DNA of 64,000 nucleotides from positions 372,001-436,000 of the forward strand of contig JADJTQ010000002.1 of NCBI GenBank assembly GCA_016711125.1. The letters run 5' to 3'. This document shows, in pieces, positions 47,842 through 56,876 of this stretch (positions are counted from its first letter, which is position 1; each line of letters starts with the position of its first letter). The position numbers were made by a program, and so were the translations under genes. This DNA is from Saprospiraceae bacterium (GTDB taxonomy: Bacteria; Bacteroidota; Bacteroidia; Chitinophagales; Saprospiraceae). The notes beneath the pieces were generated by a model that was given only the letters and a program-made list of their open reading frames with translations, had not been told where the DNA came from and ran no database searches.

Positions 47842-48921
47842 TCAATCATCAATGGTCTTGACGTCAATCATTGACAATGCTTTGTCCAGATCCACTTGCC
47901 CATCACGATAGCCGTTTATAACTTCCTTTTTTGTTGACACTTCTATGATCGCGGGCATTTTACACCCTTCACAACTCGTCAATTTTATATGAAAAACTAT
48001 CATTTCATCGGGTTCGATCGTCTTGAGAATATGACCATAATCCAAGATATTACGTTTGAAACCTTTCAGAAATTCAGGATACATCTCTTCTACCAGCTTA
48101 TTCCTCTCCACTTTGCCTACATTCTTGCGGGATATGGTTGGTAGCGAATAATTGTCATCGTCATGAACTGTACTCGAATAATATTTTAAATAATAAGTAA
48201 TCCCAAATTTTGCCATCCTGTCATACTCCGGCTCGTTAGCCATATAGTAGGTGTCTGAAAGGTCAACTTCATAGAGTCTTTCCAGCATAGATGAAAAAAC
48301 TTCTAACTGCGGCTCTTTTTCAGTTTCGCTGAGATATTCGTTAATTCGAATTTCTTCAAGGAGTTCATCACGGGTCAGATCTCCCATTTCATAGGACTCA
48401 ATTTCTGATTTAGTGATTTCAGCACTCAGCTCAGGATCGCTCTTCTTAATCTTTTTCTGCCCAGCACATACCACAACACCTCCACGACTGTCCGATGACC
48501 CCGTTTTGACGATAATTCTGTCTGTCCGCTTGAGCTGACGGATCAAACTACCATAGCCACCTAGAAACTCTTTGAATATTTCGGTCATTGAGTTTGAAGA
48601 TTCATCTTCCTCCATCTCCCAGTCTATTGCCTCATCATGGTCATCATTATTGCCGTAAGAAAACGCCTTGTTGTAAGAAAACGTCTTGAAATGATTGGAT
48701 GACACATTGCATACAACCCCGTAATTTGCCAGATATTTCGCATCGATCTCCTGGCCTCTTCCCAAATAGATGAATTGGTCTGATGATGACTGTTTCAATA
48801 GAGTGGCCAATATATTCTCTGCAACTTCGAGATCCTTATCCATCATGGTCTGATCAATTTCCTGACTCCAGACAGCAGTGCCAAGTGCCATCAGCAAAAC
48901 GAGTATATTCCAAGTTTTCAT
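47842..48921 (-). CDS. Secreted protein of an ECF sigma operon, function unknown
   Basis: Start at ATG 48921 (MKTWNILVLLMALGTAVWSQ, a signal peptide); ten residues further upstream are in frame but overlap the preceding gene. About 359 residues, strongly acidic, mixed helices and strands, with a CEGCKMP motif near the end (FHIKLTSCEGCKMPAIIEVS). I do not recognise the family. It lies immediately after the anti-sigma-like gene, so it may be the effector or target of this sigma system. Confidence 0.65.
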   Translation of the reverse strand: MKTWNILVLLMALGTAVWSQEIDQTMMDKDLEVAENILATLLKQSSSDQFIYLGRGQEIDAKYLANYGVVCNVSSNHFKTFSYNKAFSYGNNDDHDEAIDWEMEEDESSNSMTEIFKEFLGGYGSLIRQLKRTDRIIVKTGSSDSRGGVVVCAGQKKIKKSDPELSAEITKSEIESYEMGDLTRDELLEEIRINEYLSETEKEPQLEVFSSMLERLYEVDLSDTYYMANEPEYDRMAKFGITYYLKYYSSTVHDDDNYSLPTISRKNVGKVERNKLVEEMYPEFLKGFKRNILDYGHILKTIEPDEMIVFHIKLTSCEGCKMPAIIEVSTKKEVINGYRDGQVDLDKALSMIDVKTIDD

Positions 48922-48922
48922 A

Positions 48923-49657
48923 TTAATAATTTTGTTGGGTGTTGTTAACAAATTGGGTGAGATCCTGTGAATTCATTTGAACTGCCCGAACCAGATTCTC
49001 CATCCCAGTATTGATCATCTGGAGATCATTCTTACGTTGCTCATCCCAATACCGTATGAGGCCCTGTGCCATCGACTGAATGGCTATTTGTTGATCTTCC
49101 AGAATTTTCTCTGCTAAGCGATTTTCAGTGGTTTCCTGTTCTTTTTCAACCATGTTTCCAACCATTTTCGCCAATTCTCTCATATCCACTTTTTGCCCAG
49201 ATGGCAATGTTTGCTCGGGATGACTCACCATTTCCTGATATGACGCCAGTTGACTTTGCAAATCTCCCAATGATTTCCCAAGCATGACATACTGTTGTTG
49301 AAGTTCAAGGTTGGGATCTACTGACACACTTTGCAAATTACCATAGCCAATTGATAGTTGATGTTGATCAATCGTGACTCGGAGATCGAGGAATTTACCT
49401 GCCATCAATAACAAAAGCAAAGAGGCGGCAACGGTCCACCAGCGATTCCATAGATTTCTTCGTACTGGTGCATTCACCACCATTTGGATTGGACTTCCCG
49501 TCTGATCCTTACTTTGACCTAAATATTCACGCACCATTTGAAACTCGTCGATTTCTTTCTGAAGCACGGCATTAATGGCTATTGTTTTTTCAAATACAAC
49601 TTTTTCATCGGGAGCCATTTCTCCGTACAAATAGTCCAAAATTTTTTCCCTATTCAT
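48923..49657 (-). CDS. Anti-sigma-factor-like membrane protein with coiled-coil periplasmic part
   Basis: The 244-residue protein starts with a short cytoplasmic region (REKILDYLYGEMAPDEKVVFEKTI, like Bacteroidota zinc-less anti-sigma domains). One membrane helix follows at about residues 73-92 (WWTVAASLLLLLMAGKFL), then a long Gln/Glu-rich helical region (about 110-244), probably a coiled coil. It overlaps the sigma gene by 8 nt. I infer that it is the anti-sigma partner of the factor at 49650-50228. Confidence 0.75.
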   Translation of the reverse strand: MNREKILDYLYGEMAPDEKVVFEKTIAINAVLQKEIDEFQMVREYLGQSKDQTGSPIQMVVNAPVRRNLWNRWWTVAASLLLLLMAGKFLDLRVTIDQHQLSIGYGNLQSVSVDPNLELQQQYVMLGKSLGDLQSQLASYQEMVSHPEQTLPSGQKVDMRELAKMVGNMVEKEQETTENRLAEKILEDQQIAIQSMAQGLIRYWDEQRKNDLQMINTGMENLVRAVQMNSQDLTQFVNNTQQNY

Positions 49658-50228
49658 GATATAAATCTTTTGATAGATTTTTATTGATTAAAATTTTTCG
49701 CATCGCATCAAGACCATAGTACATCCTTGATTTGATCGTGTTTTCGGATTCACCCAATATTTCGGCGATTTCTCTAAACTTAAGCCCTTCATATTCTTTC
49801 ATGATGATCACCTGTCTTTGTTCATCCGGTATTTGTTGAAGAACTTCCTCAACAACTGTTTTCAATTCGGCCTTTTCATACCGCTTTGCCGGAGTGTCCA
49901 GATCCAGGGTGTGGAGATTTTGTTCCTCCAACTGAGTATAATTAGATTTTGCTTTAAGTCTACCTTCACTACAACAATTATTACTTGCGATCTTGTAGAG
50001 CCAGGATTTTAGTTTGCTCGGATCTTTCAATTGATCGATTTTTTCAAAGACCTGGATAAAGGTTTTTTGAACCACTTCACTGGCAAAATGTTGATCGTTA
50101 CTATATCTCAAAGCAAAGTTGAAAACCCGATTCTGCCATTGGTCGACGATCTTCTGGTATGCCCCTGCCTCCCCCTTCCTTAATCTTTGCACCAGATCTA
50201 TTGACGTAGAGGTTTCTTGATTTATCAT
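49650..50228 (-). CDS. ECF RNA polymerase sigma factor (second)
   Basis: The 192-residue protein has region 2 (FALRYSNDQHFASEVVQKTFIQVFEKID) and region 4 (IPDEQRQVIIMKEYEGLKFREIAEILGESENTIKSRMYYGL), as in ECF factors. It is first in an operon with an overlapping anti-sigma-like gene and a secreted protein. It is divergent from aspS with 166 bp between starts. It is only distantly similar to the ECF factor at 10914-11399. Confidence 0.92.
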   Translation of the reverse strand: MINQETSTSIDLVQRLRKGEAGAYQKIVDQWQNRVFNFALRYSNDQHFASEVVQKTFIQVFEKIDQLKDPSKLKSWLYKIASNNCCSEGRLKAKSNYTQLEEQNLHTLDLDTPAKRYEKAELKTVVEEVLQQIPDEQRQVIIMKEYEGLKFREIAEILGESENTIKSRMYYGLDAMRKILINKNLSKDLYHE

Positions 50229-50328
50229 GCTTGGGTTCAGCTTAAGTAATCATCGATTTCATGTTCAATGACGCTGATTGATCGAAAAAAGTTTTAAAGA
50301 TCACAATTTGCATTTTAGATGATATCAA

Positions 50329-50357
50329 TTGTCATGTATGATATTCTTGTATTTTTG
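50329..50357 (+). promoter_or_regulatory. Promoter of aspS
   Basis: TTG at 50329-50331 and TATTTTTG at 50350-50357 are 18 bp apart. The leader to ATG 50395 would be about 30 nt. Confidence 0.7.
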
Positions 50358-50394
50358 CAGGCATTTTATTGCAACACCTTTAAAAATCGGGTAA

Positions 50395-52163
50395 ATGTAT
50401 CGTACTTACAATTGTGGCTCTTTACGTATAGATCAGGTAGGAGAAGTGGTAATCTTAAGTGGTTGGGTGCAAGCCACTCGTCAGTTCGGAGGACTAACTT
50501 TTATCGATTTGCGAGATCGATACGGAATAACTCAGTTGGTTTTTAATGAAGAACAAAATCCTGCACTGTGTGAAAAAGCTAAAGGCCTGGGAAGAGAGTT
50601 TGTGATCAAAGTGCATGGCCAGGTTCGGGAGAGGAGTAATAAAAATCCCAATCGCAATACCGGAGACATTGAGATCGATGTTACCGAACTATCGATAATC
50701 AACCCTTCTAAGGTTCCTCCGTTTACAATCGAGGATGAGAGTGATGGTGGTGATGATCTTCGCATGAAGTATCGATATCTGGATATGCGTCGATCACCTG
50801 TACGTGAAAAGATATTATTTCGAAGCAAGGTAGCTTTTGAAGTGAGACGGTACCTTACCCAACAAGATTTTATCGAAATTGAGACACCTTGTCTTATCAA
50901 AAGTACCCCCGAAGGGGCGAGAGATTTTGTGGTGCCAAGCCGGATGAATCCCGGACAGTTTTATGCCTTACCACAGAGCCCGCAGACGTTCAAACAAATA
51001 TTGATGGTAGCCGGCTTTGACAAATATTTCCAAATCGTCAAATGCTTCCGTGATGAAGATCTCAGAGCCGATCGTCAACCGGAGTTTACCCAGATCGATT
51101 GTGAAATGGCATTTGTGACTCAGAATGAGATCCTTGATACCTTTGAGGGATTGACCAGGCACCTATTTAAAGAAATCCTGTCCATATCACTGAAGGATTT
51201 TCCCCGCATGACTTTCGATGAGGCACTATCCAGTTATGGTAGTGATAAGCCGGATGTACGCTTTGACATGACCTTTCAGGATTTTAGTGGCAAAGCTAAA
51301 GGTCAAGGTTTCCAAGTATTTGACCAAGCCGAGGTTGTTTTGGGGATTGTGGCGGGAGGCCAAGCAGAACACTATTCCAATAAAGACATTGGTAGTCTGA
51401 CTGATTGGGTAAAACGCCCACAGATCGGAGCAAAAGGTCTGGTATATATCAAGTGGGGTGACGATGATAGCATCAAATCAAGTATCGGGAAGTTTTATTC
51501 GGATGAGACCTTAAGAATCTGGGCTCAATCTTGCGGGGCAAATAAGGGAGATTTGATTTTAATACTATCGGGTGAGATAGAAAGTACCCGTAAACAATTG
51601 GGTGAGTTAAGGCTGGAAATGGGGCGGAAAATGGGGTTGATGGATCCAAAGAAATACTGCCCATTGTGGGTGGTTGATTTTCCACTCTTGGAATGGGATG
51701 AAGACAACCAAAGGTTTCACGCGATGCATCATCCTTTTACTTCGCCCAAAACAGCTGATATAGATAAAATGCTAACCGGAGACCATGAAACCATGAAGCT
51801 TCTGCGCGCCGATGCATATGATCTGGTAATCAATGGTGTCGAAATCGGAGGCGGCTCCATCCGGATTCATGATCGAAAATTACAGGAAAGAAACTTCAAG
51901 TTGCTAGGGTTTACCTCAGAGCAAGCTGAACAACAATTTGGATTTTTGATGGGAGCTTTTGAATATGGTGCTCCACTCATGGTGGTATAGCTTTTGGATT
52001 TGATCGCCTATGTGCCGTGATGAAAGGAAGTACGTCGATTCGTGATTTTATTGCTTTTCCTAAAAATAATATGGGAAGAGATATGATGATCGATGCACCA
52101 TCACCTATTGATAACGCGCAGCTTGATGAACTTTTCCTAAAGGTTGTAAAGCCTCAGGATTAA
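50395..52163 (+). CDS. aspS: Aspartyl-tRNA synthetase (frame broken by one missing base)
   Basis: With one base restored it is 589 residues, the normal length of bacterial AspRS. It has an N-terminal OB-fold anticodon domain (YRTYNCGSLRIDQVGEVVILSGWV), class II motif 2 (CFRDEDLRADRQPEFTQID, about 218-236), a GAD-like insertion domain, and motif 3 in the restored end (GIAFGFDRLCAVM). The break is near C 51976: one more C changes GAPLMVV-stop to GAPPHGGIAFGFDRL and continues to VVKPQD and TAA at 52161-52163. Without it, motif 3 and the C-terminal 60 residues would be lost, and the enzyme would be inactive. This is strong evidence for a sequence error. Confidence 0.95.
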
Positions 52164-52321
52164 TTCATCGCCTTGATCGGCTCAAGTGCATTTGCCGTTC
52201 CTGATAAATTTATACAATTCCAAATTGATTCCAAAGACTTAATTTGCTGGGTCTTTTACAACTGAATGCACTTTAGAACGGCATAGTCTTCGTGGCACTG
52301 TGTTAAATGAGGTTTACTTCT

Positions 52322-52623
52322 TTACCTTTTGTATCTGAGTAAGGATTCAATGGTTTCTATGTCTCTGCTGTCAACCTCTCGCCGATTGGGGTCTGATCCA
52401 TCTGGGTCGGGAAACTTATGAGATTTTAGATTTCCTTCTGGGTCAAATTCGTTCCAGCTTCCGGTTTTTACACTTCTGGCAATCCAAAAGTCTCCATCTA
52501 AATGCAGCTGGTGTATGGGATAGTGTCCCTATCCCCACTTTGTGAAGTTACCCGTTCAAAAGTCGATTGGGCATGCATGGGAAGTGCGAATATTAGCAGT
52601 AAGAATCCAGAAGAATATTTCAT
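52322..52623 (-). CDS. Small secreted protein (frame broken by one missing base)
   Basis: ATG at 52621-52623 begins a signal peptide (MKYSSGFLLLIFALPMHAQ). The frame stops early in the sequence as given, but one more G in the run 52527-52529 (CCC on plus) gives SGDRGHYPIHQLHLDGDFWI, then SVKTGSWNEFDPEGNLKSH, an Asp-rich DPDGSDP stretch and a stop at 52322-52324. The result is 100 residues. The 302-nt span is one base short of a multiple of three. I do not recognise a family. The DPDGSDP part resembles a calcium-binding-type loop (inference). It fills most of the gap between aspS and the ABC permease. Confidence 0.6.
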
Positions 52624-52690
52624 TTGTAGAAGTATGTGGTCGCCATCATAACGATTGTGCTCCAGCACCAATTATACAATCGCCCTGAAC

Positions 52691-54031
52691 TCAGTCTTTG
52701 GAAATCATCCACTTCCAGATTTCTTTGAAACTTCCTTTTTTACCATACATAAGGATGCCGGTTCGATAGATTCGGCTTGAGATCCATACACAGAAAATCG
52801 CTGCCAGCACCAACATGGCAATCGAAAGGACAATTTGCCAGGCCGGAGGATGAAAGGCCAACCTTGCCGGCATTACTATGGGCGAGAATAATGGAAAAAT
52901 CGAAGACCAGACGGCCAGTGTACTGTTTGGTACTCTCAGGGCTGCAAACATGATATACAAAGCAATAATTACCGGAATTGTCAAAGGCAATGTGAGCGCC
53001 TGACTTTCAGCCAGATCATCACCGATGGCAGAACCTACTCCCGCAAAGAGAGATGCATAGATGATATATCCTCCAAAGAAGAAAATAATAAAGCAGGGCA
53101 CGATCAACCACCAGTTGACGGCTTTAAGTTCGACCATGATTTGAGTAACCATCATTTCTAGTTCCTCCGGATTGATCATCTCACTCGCTGATGCATCCAG
53201 CATAGTTTGTTGGGTATCAAATCCAAATAACATATTGGCACCGATAGTTATTAATGGAAGTAAAATAAGCCATATGACAATCTGGGTGAGACCCACTGCG
53301 CCTACCCCAATGATCTTGCCCATCATAAGGTTGAAGGGTCGAACACTACTGATCATTACCTCGACCACGCGATTCATCTTTTCTTCCATTACACTTCGCA
53401 TGACCATGACTCCATTTATAAAGACGATCATATACATGGCAAACCCCATAATACCACCTATCGCGGCGGCAATGATGCTCGTATACGGACTGGGATTATC
53501 TTGTGCCTTCTCGTCATCTGTACCGGTCTGCGTCAAGGGTTCGGGATCGAGGGTGATCTGCATATTCAGATTTTCTAATTGTGCAGCATCTAGATTTAAT
53601 GCTTTAATCTTGTACTCTCGTATTTTATCTCTGACCGCACTTTGTAGTCTTTCTGAGCCTTCAATATCCAATTGGTTGTCAGAATAGTAAAATATCGTAT
53701 GCTTTTTGGAACTAAGATCGAGAAGCGGAGGCACCACCAGAATGCCATCAATGTCCTTGTCACTGTTCGACCTGGATATTTCATCGATGTCCTTTTTTTC
53801 AGTGAAAGAAAAATAGAAGTTTCTCTGATCTTTCATCTTACCATCCAATACATTGGATTGGTCTACAATCATAATATTTTTAGCATCATCTCCCTGATAT
53901 GAAAATATCAAACCCACGATAACCATAAAAAGGGCCAACGCCACTGGGGCCAGCAAAGTCGTTAAGATAAATGACTTCTTCTTTACTCTGGTTAGGTATT
54001 CACGCTGGATGATTAGCTGGAGTTTACTCAT
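52691..54031 (-). CDS. ABC-2 type exporter permease (NatB-like)
   Basis: The 446-residue membrane protein has one N-terminal helix (LTTLLAPVALALFMVIVGLIF), a large periplasmic domain (about 45-175), then five to six helices in the C-terminal half, including an amphipathic RVVEVMISSVRPFNLMMGKI region typical of ABC-2 permeases (NatB/YhaP family). It overlaps the ATPase gene (ATGA, 54028-54031), so the two form one transporter. Relatives export sodium ions or other small solutes; the substrate is unknown here. Confidence 0.88.
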   Translation of the reverse strand: MSKLQLIIQREYLTRVKKKSFILTTLLAPVALALFMVIVGLIFSYQGDDAKNIMIVDQSNVLDGKMKDQRNFYFSFTEKKDIDEISRSNSDKDIDGILVVPPLLDLSSKKHTIFYYSDNQLDIEGSERLQSAVRDKIREYKIKALNLDAAQLENLNMQITLDPEPLTQTGTDDEKAQDNPSPYTSIIAAAIGGIMGFAMYMIVFINGVMVMRSVMEEKMNRVVEVMISSVRPFNLMMGKIIGVGAVGLTQIVIWLILLPLITIGANMLFGFDTQQTMLDASASEMINPEELEMMVTQIMVELKAVNWWLIVPCFIIFFFGGYIIYASLFAGVGSAIGDDLAESQALTLPLTIPVIIALYIMFAALRVPNSTLAVWSSIFPLFSPIVMPARLAFHPPAWQIVLSIAMLVLAAIFCVWISSRIYRTGILMYGKKGSFKEIWKWMISKD

Positions 54032-54924
54032 GCTGCTTCAGTCACTTTTTTAATAAAAATATCATTAAGGGTTGGCAGTACTTCTTCAAATCTTTGAATA
54101 AGCATACCCCGATCCATCAGAGACTTAATAAATTGGTTGGCCTCTCCCAGCTCTCCAAGCCTGATGGTAAGGGTATTATCAACGTGCTCCAGAACCTCCG
54201 GATCGCTTGAATTTTGGTGGAAAGAACCCTGATAAGTAATTTTAAATAAGTGGTCTTTATACATCTCCTTAATTTGCCCTACCTGGCCCTGTAGTATATT
54301 CTGACCTTTATTAATCAGCACAATGTGTTCGCAGATTTCCTCGACTTGCTCCATCCGGTGAGTTGAAAAAATAATGCTGGTACCTTGTCTGTTCAACTCC
54401 ATGATTTCTTGCTTAATCAGCTTCGAATTGAGGGGGTCCAAACCAGTGAAGGGTTCGTCCAAAATGATGAGTGGTGGCCTATGAACAATGGTGGAGACAA
54501 ACTGGACTTTCTGTTGCATTCCTTTACTAAGTTCTTCGACTTTTTTGTTCCACCAACTCGACATTTCAAATTTCTCCAGCCAGCCTTCGATTTCCTCCTT
54601 CGCTTGCTTTTTTGGCATTCCTTTCAGTTGGGCCAGATAGATCAATTGTTCGCCCACTTTCATTTTCTTATAAAGTCCTCTTTCTTCCGGTAAGTATCCT
54701 ATTCGTTCAGGGTGTAATAGGTTCAGTTTTTCACCATCAAATAGGATTTCACCTTTATCGGCCTTGGTAATAGAAGTGATAATGCGGATCAAGGAAGTCT
54801 TTCCTGCACCATTGGGTCCTAGTAAACCTAGAATACTTCCCCTTGGCATTTCAAAAGAAACATTATCAACAGCAAGGTGATTGTGATATTGTTTGCTCAC
54901 ATTACGAATCGAAAGTATTGACAT
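54028..54924 (-). CDS. ABC transporter ATP-binding protein (NatA-like)
   Basis: 298 residues from ATG 54924 (MSILSIRNVSKQYHNHLAVD). A second in-frame ATG at 54945 lies within the likely -7 box CAAAAGTA (TACTTTTG on the minus strand, 54943-54950), so I choose 54924. It has Walker A GPNGAGKTS (36-44), signature LSKGMQQKVQ (about 132) and Walker B LIILDEPFTGLDP (about 150), with a C-terminal extension of about 80 residues. It pairs with the overlapping permease gene. Confidence 0.93.
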   Translation of the reverse strand: MSILSIRNVSKQYHNHLAVDNVSFEMPRGSILGLLGPNGAGKTSLIRIITSITKADKGEILFDGEKLNLLHPERIGYLPEERGLYKKMKVGEQLIYLAQLKGMPKKQAKEEIEGWLEKFEMSSWWNKKVEELSKGMQQKVQFVSTIVHRPPLIILDEPFTGLDPLNSKLIKQEIMELNRQGTSIIFSTHRMEQVEEICEHIVLINKGQNILQGQVGQIKEMYKDHLFKITYQGSFHQNSSDPEVLEHVDNTLTIRLGELGEANQFIKSLMDRGMLIQRFEEVLPTLNDIFIKKVTEAA

Positions 54925-54942
54925 GATTACCGAGTTGATGAT

Positions 54943-54950
54943 CAAAAGTA
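54943..54950 (-). promoter_or_regulatory. Candidate -7 box for the ABC exporter operon
   Basis: TACTTTTG on the minus strand fits TAnnTTTG. It supports the start at 54924. No -33 TTG at the expected distance. Confidence 0.4.
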
Positions 54951-55206
54951 TAGATAATACCGGGCATCACTCATTTAAAAGCGGCAAAAGGCCATTTTCT
55001 TCGGACGAAGGGTTTGACCAAACCTGCTTGCGGTGGTTTGTCAACTTCATAATTACCCAGTTTACTTGTTTTTGACACGAAAGTGACACGAAATAGGGCA
55101 CGGGGCTTGCCAATCATCTGAAATTGTTCTATTATTAACAGCTGAAATTTGATATGTACAGGGAGCTTCCGTCTCCCATTTAAGAATAGATGGTTTTGGG
55201 GTGTAG

Positions 55207-56211
55207 GTGCGGCAAATCGACTCTTCGAGGCGCCGCACTTTTTTTAGAAAGATCTCCATACAAGTTTTGTCCAACCTAGATGGTATTAATTGGTTTGTAA
55301 TTGTCAACCCTGTGGCAGGAGCACATAGGGGTCATCGTCAATGGCAGCGACTTGAACGGCAATTTCGAATTCTGAGCATATCGTTTGTTGTCTGCTTGAC
55401 TAAAGATGAGGGAGACGCTGCCCAACAGGCGGTGATAGCTTTTCGACAAGATTTTCGTGATTTTATTGTTGTAGGTGGTGACGGCACTCATCATGAATTT
55501 GTCAATGGTATCATGGGGTTAGCTAGTCATGATCGGGCATCCGTGCAATATGCATTATTTCCGGCAGGCACTGGAAATGATTTTGCGAGACATTTTAAGT
55601 TACCCGGAGAGGTAAATCAATGGATCAAATATTTAAACCGGGCAGTTGCTACACCTATTGATGTTGGCAGAATTGATATTACAAATAAGGCACCGATCTA
55701 TTTTATCAATGAGGCTGGTCTCGGTTTAGAAGCAGCTGTTATTCACAGGTTATCGGTTAAGCCATCCAAATCACGAAGTAATTTGCGATATCTTATCGAG
55801 GCCATAAGGACGATCTTTAGTTTTGCCGGAATTCGCGTGCGGTTGGCTGGTGATGCCTCAAATTCGGAATTACATCTCTGGAATATGACCGTTGCAAATT
55901 GTAGGTTTCTAGGTGGTGGTTTTCAGCTTGCCCCAGAAGCATCCCCTTTAGATGGTCAGCTGGACCTGTCAATTATATCAAAAACCTCGAGATGGAGGGT
56001 AATCAGCAGCATCCTCTATTTTTTTAATGGTAAAGTAGCGCAGCTTAGCTATACTAAGCATCTTCAATCTTCAAGAGTCCTTGTTGAACCACTTGGTGAC
56101 TCAGAGGTGTTAATAGAGGTAGATGGCGAAATTCGGGGATCACTGCCCGCTGAATTTTGTATTATGGAGCAAGCAATCAATTTTTATATACCGCTTAACT
56201 ATTTAAAATGA
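55207..56211 (+). CDS. Diacylglycerol-kinase-family lipid kinase (YegS/DgkB-like)
   Basis: Up to 334 residues with NPVAG (34-38), VVGGDGTHHEFVNG (88-101) and FPAGTGNDFARH (about 118-129), the nucleotide-binding and catalytic motifs of the DAGK catalytic family; C-terminal half with the beta-sandwich and a GGGFQLAPEASPLDGQLDL stretch near residue 240. It phosphorylates a lipid such as diacylglycerol or a sphingoid base at the inner membrane (family knowledge). The start is unclear: GTG 55207 opens the frame with a basic leader and no ATG lies before NPVAG; a TTG near 55267 is another choice. It overlaps the next gene by 4 nt. Confidence 0.87.
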   Translation: MRQIDSSRRRTFFRKISIQVLSNLDGINWFVIVNPVAGAHRGHRQWQRLERQFRILSISFVVCLTKDEGDAAQQAVIAFRQDFRDFIVVGGDGTHHEFVNGIMGLASHDRASVQYALFPAGTGNDFARHFKLPGEVNQWIKYLNRAVATPIDVGRIDITNKAPIYFINEAGLGLEAAVIHRLSVKPSKSRSNLRYLIEAIRTIFSFAGIRVRLAGDASNSELHLWNMTVANCRFLGGGFQLAPEASPLDGQLDLSIISKTSRWRVISSILYFFNGKVAQLSYTKHLQSSRVLVEPLGDSEVLIEVDGEIRGSLPAEFCIMEQAINFYIPLNYLK

Positions 56212-56876
56212 ATCACAAACTTTCACTTTTCATCATCATCTTTTTCTCTTTTACAACTAACTTCTATGCCCAGGACATCGAAGAAATGGTGGCTGCAATG
56301 AGTCTGGGTCAACAGAATGCAATGATTTTAGACCTTCCATATGATGTGAAGTTTGCCGAAGGAGTCTGGAAAGACTACCTGAAAGAATTTAAAGGAAAGT
56401 CTAAAAAGGTTAAGAGAAGTGATGAAGTATTTACCGATGATGCTTCGATTTCCTACATTTCTACCAATACAGTTGATATTTACAGCATAGTTCAAAAGAA
56501 TGGAGATGGATCTCAATTAAAACTTTGGATGGATCTCGGAGGAGGATTTGTTGATTCAGAAAGGTTTCCTGATGCTTATGAAGGAGTCAAGACCATGTTT
56601 CTGGGTTTTGAAAAGTTGCTGAATGTTGAAAACATCAAGATTGAACTTAAGAATGAAGAAACCCGGCTAAAAGATCTCGAAAAAGACTTGAGCAAACTGG
56701 AACGACTAAACGAAAAATATCTCAAAGACATAGAAGATTGGAAAGCTAAAATTGCAGAAAATGAGACCTTGGTTGTGACTAACATTAAGGATCAGGGTGA
56801 CATGAAAAAGACCATCGATGATCAGAAAGAAACGATACGCCAAGTGGAGATCAAGCTAGCCAAAGCTGAGAATTAG
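56208..56876 (+). CDS. Secreted coiled-coil protein, function unknown
   Basis: The 222-residue protein has a signal peptide (MNHKLSLFIIIFFSFTTNFYAQ), a small globular part (about 25-130, with WKDYLKEFKGKSKKVKRSDEVF and SQLKLWMDLGGGFVDS) and a long heptad-rich coiled coil (about 140-222, EETRLKDLEKDLSKLERLNEKYLKDIEDW). I recognise no Pfam-named family; similar short secreted coiled-coil proteins are common in Bacteroidota. It overlaps the lipid kinase gene by 4 nt, so the two are probably co-translated. Confidence 0.7.
   Translation: MNHKLSLFIIIFFSFTTNFYAQDIEEMVAAMSLGQQNAMILDLPYDVKFAEGVWKDYLKEFKGKSKKVKRSDEVFTDDASISYISTNTVDIYSIVQKNGDGSQLKLWMDLGGGFVDSERFPDAYEGVKTMFLGFEKLLNVENIKIELKNEETRLKDLEKDLSKLERLNEKYLKDIEDWKAKIAENETLVVTNIKDQGDMKKTIDDQKETIRQVEIKLAKAEN

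Noticed and set aside
2188..52163. Broken genes as true pseudogenes or programmed frameshifts
   Set aside because: All events are -1, mostly in homopolymers, many in essential genes, and no slippery site plus downstream structure is shared. A sequencing error explains all with one cause.
53172..53687. 171-codon open frame on the plus strand opposite the ABC permease
   Set aside because: The hydrophobic composition mirrors the membrane helices of the real gene on the other strand; no start context or family similarity.
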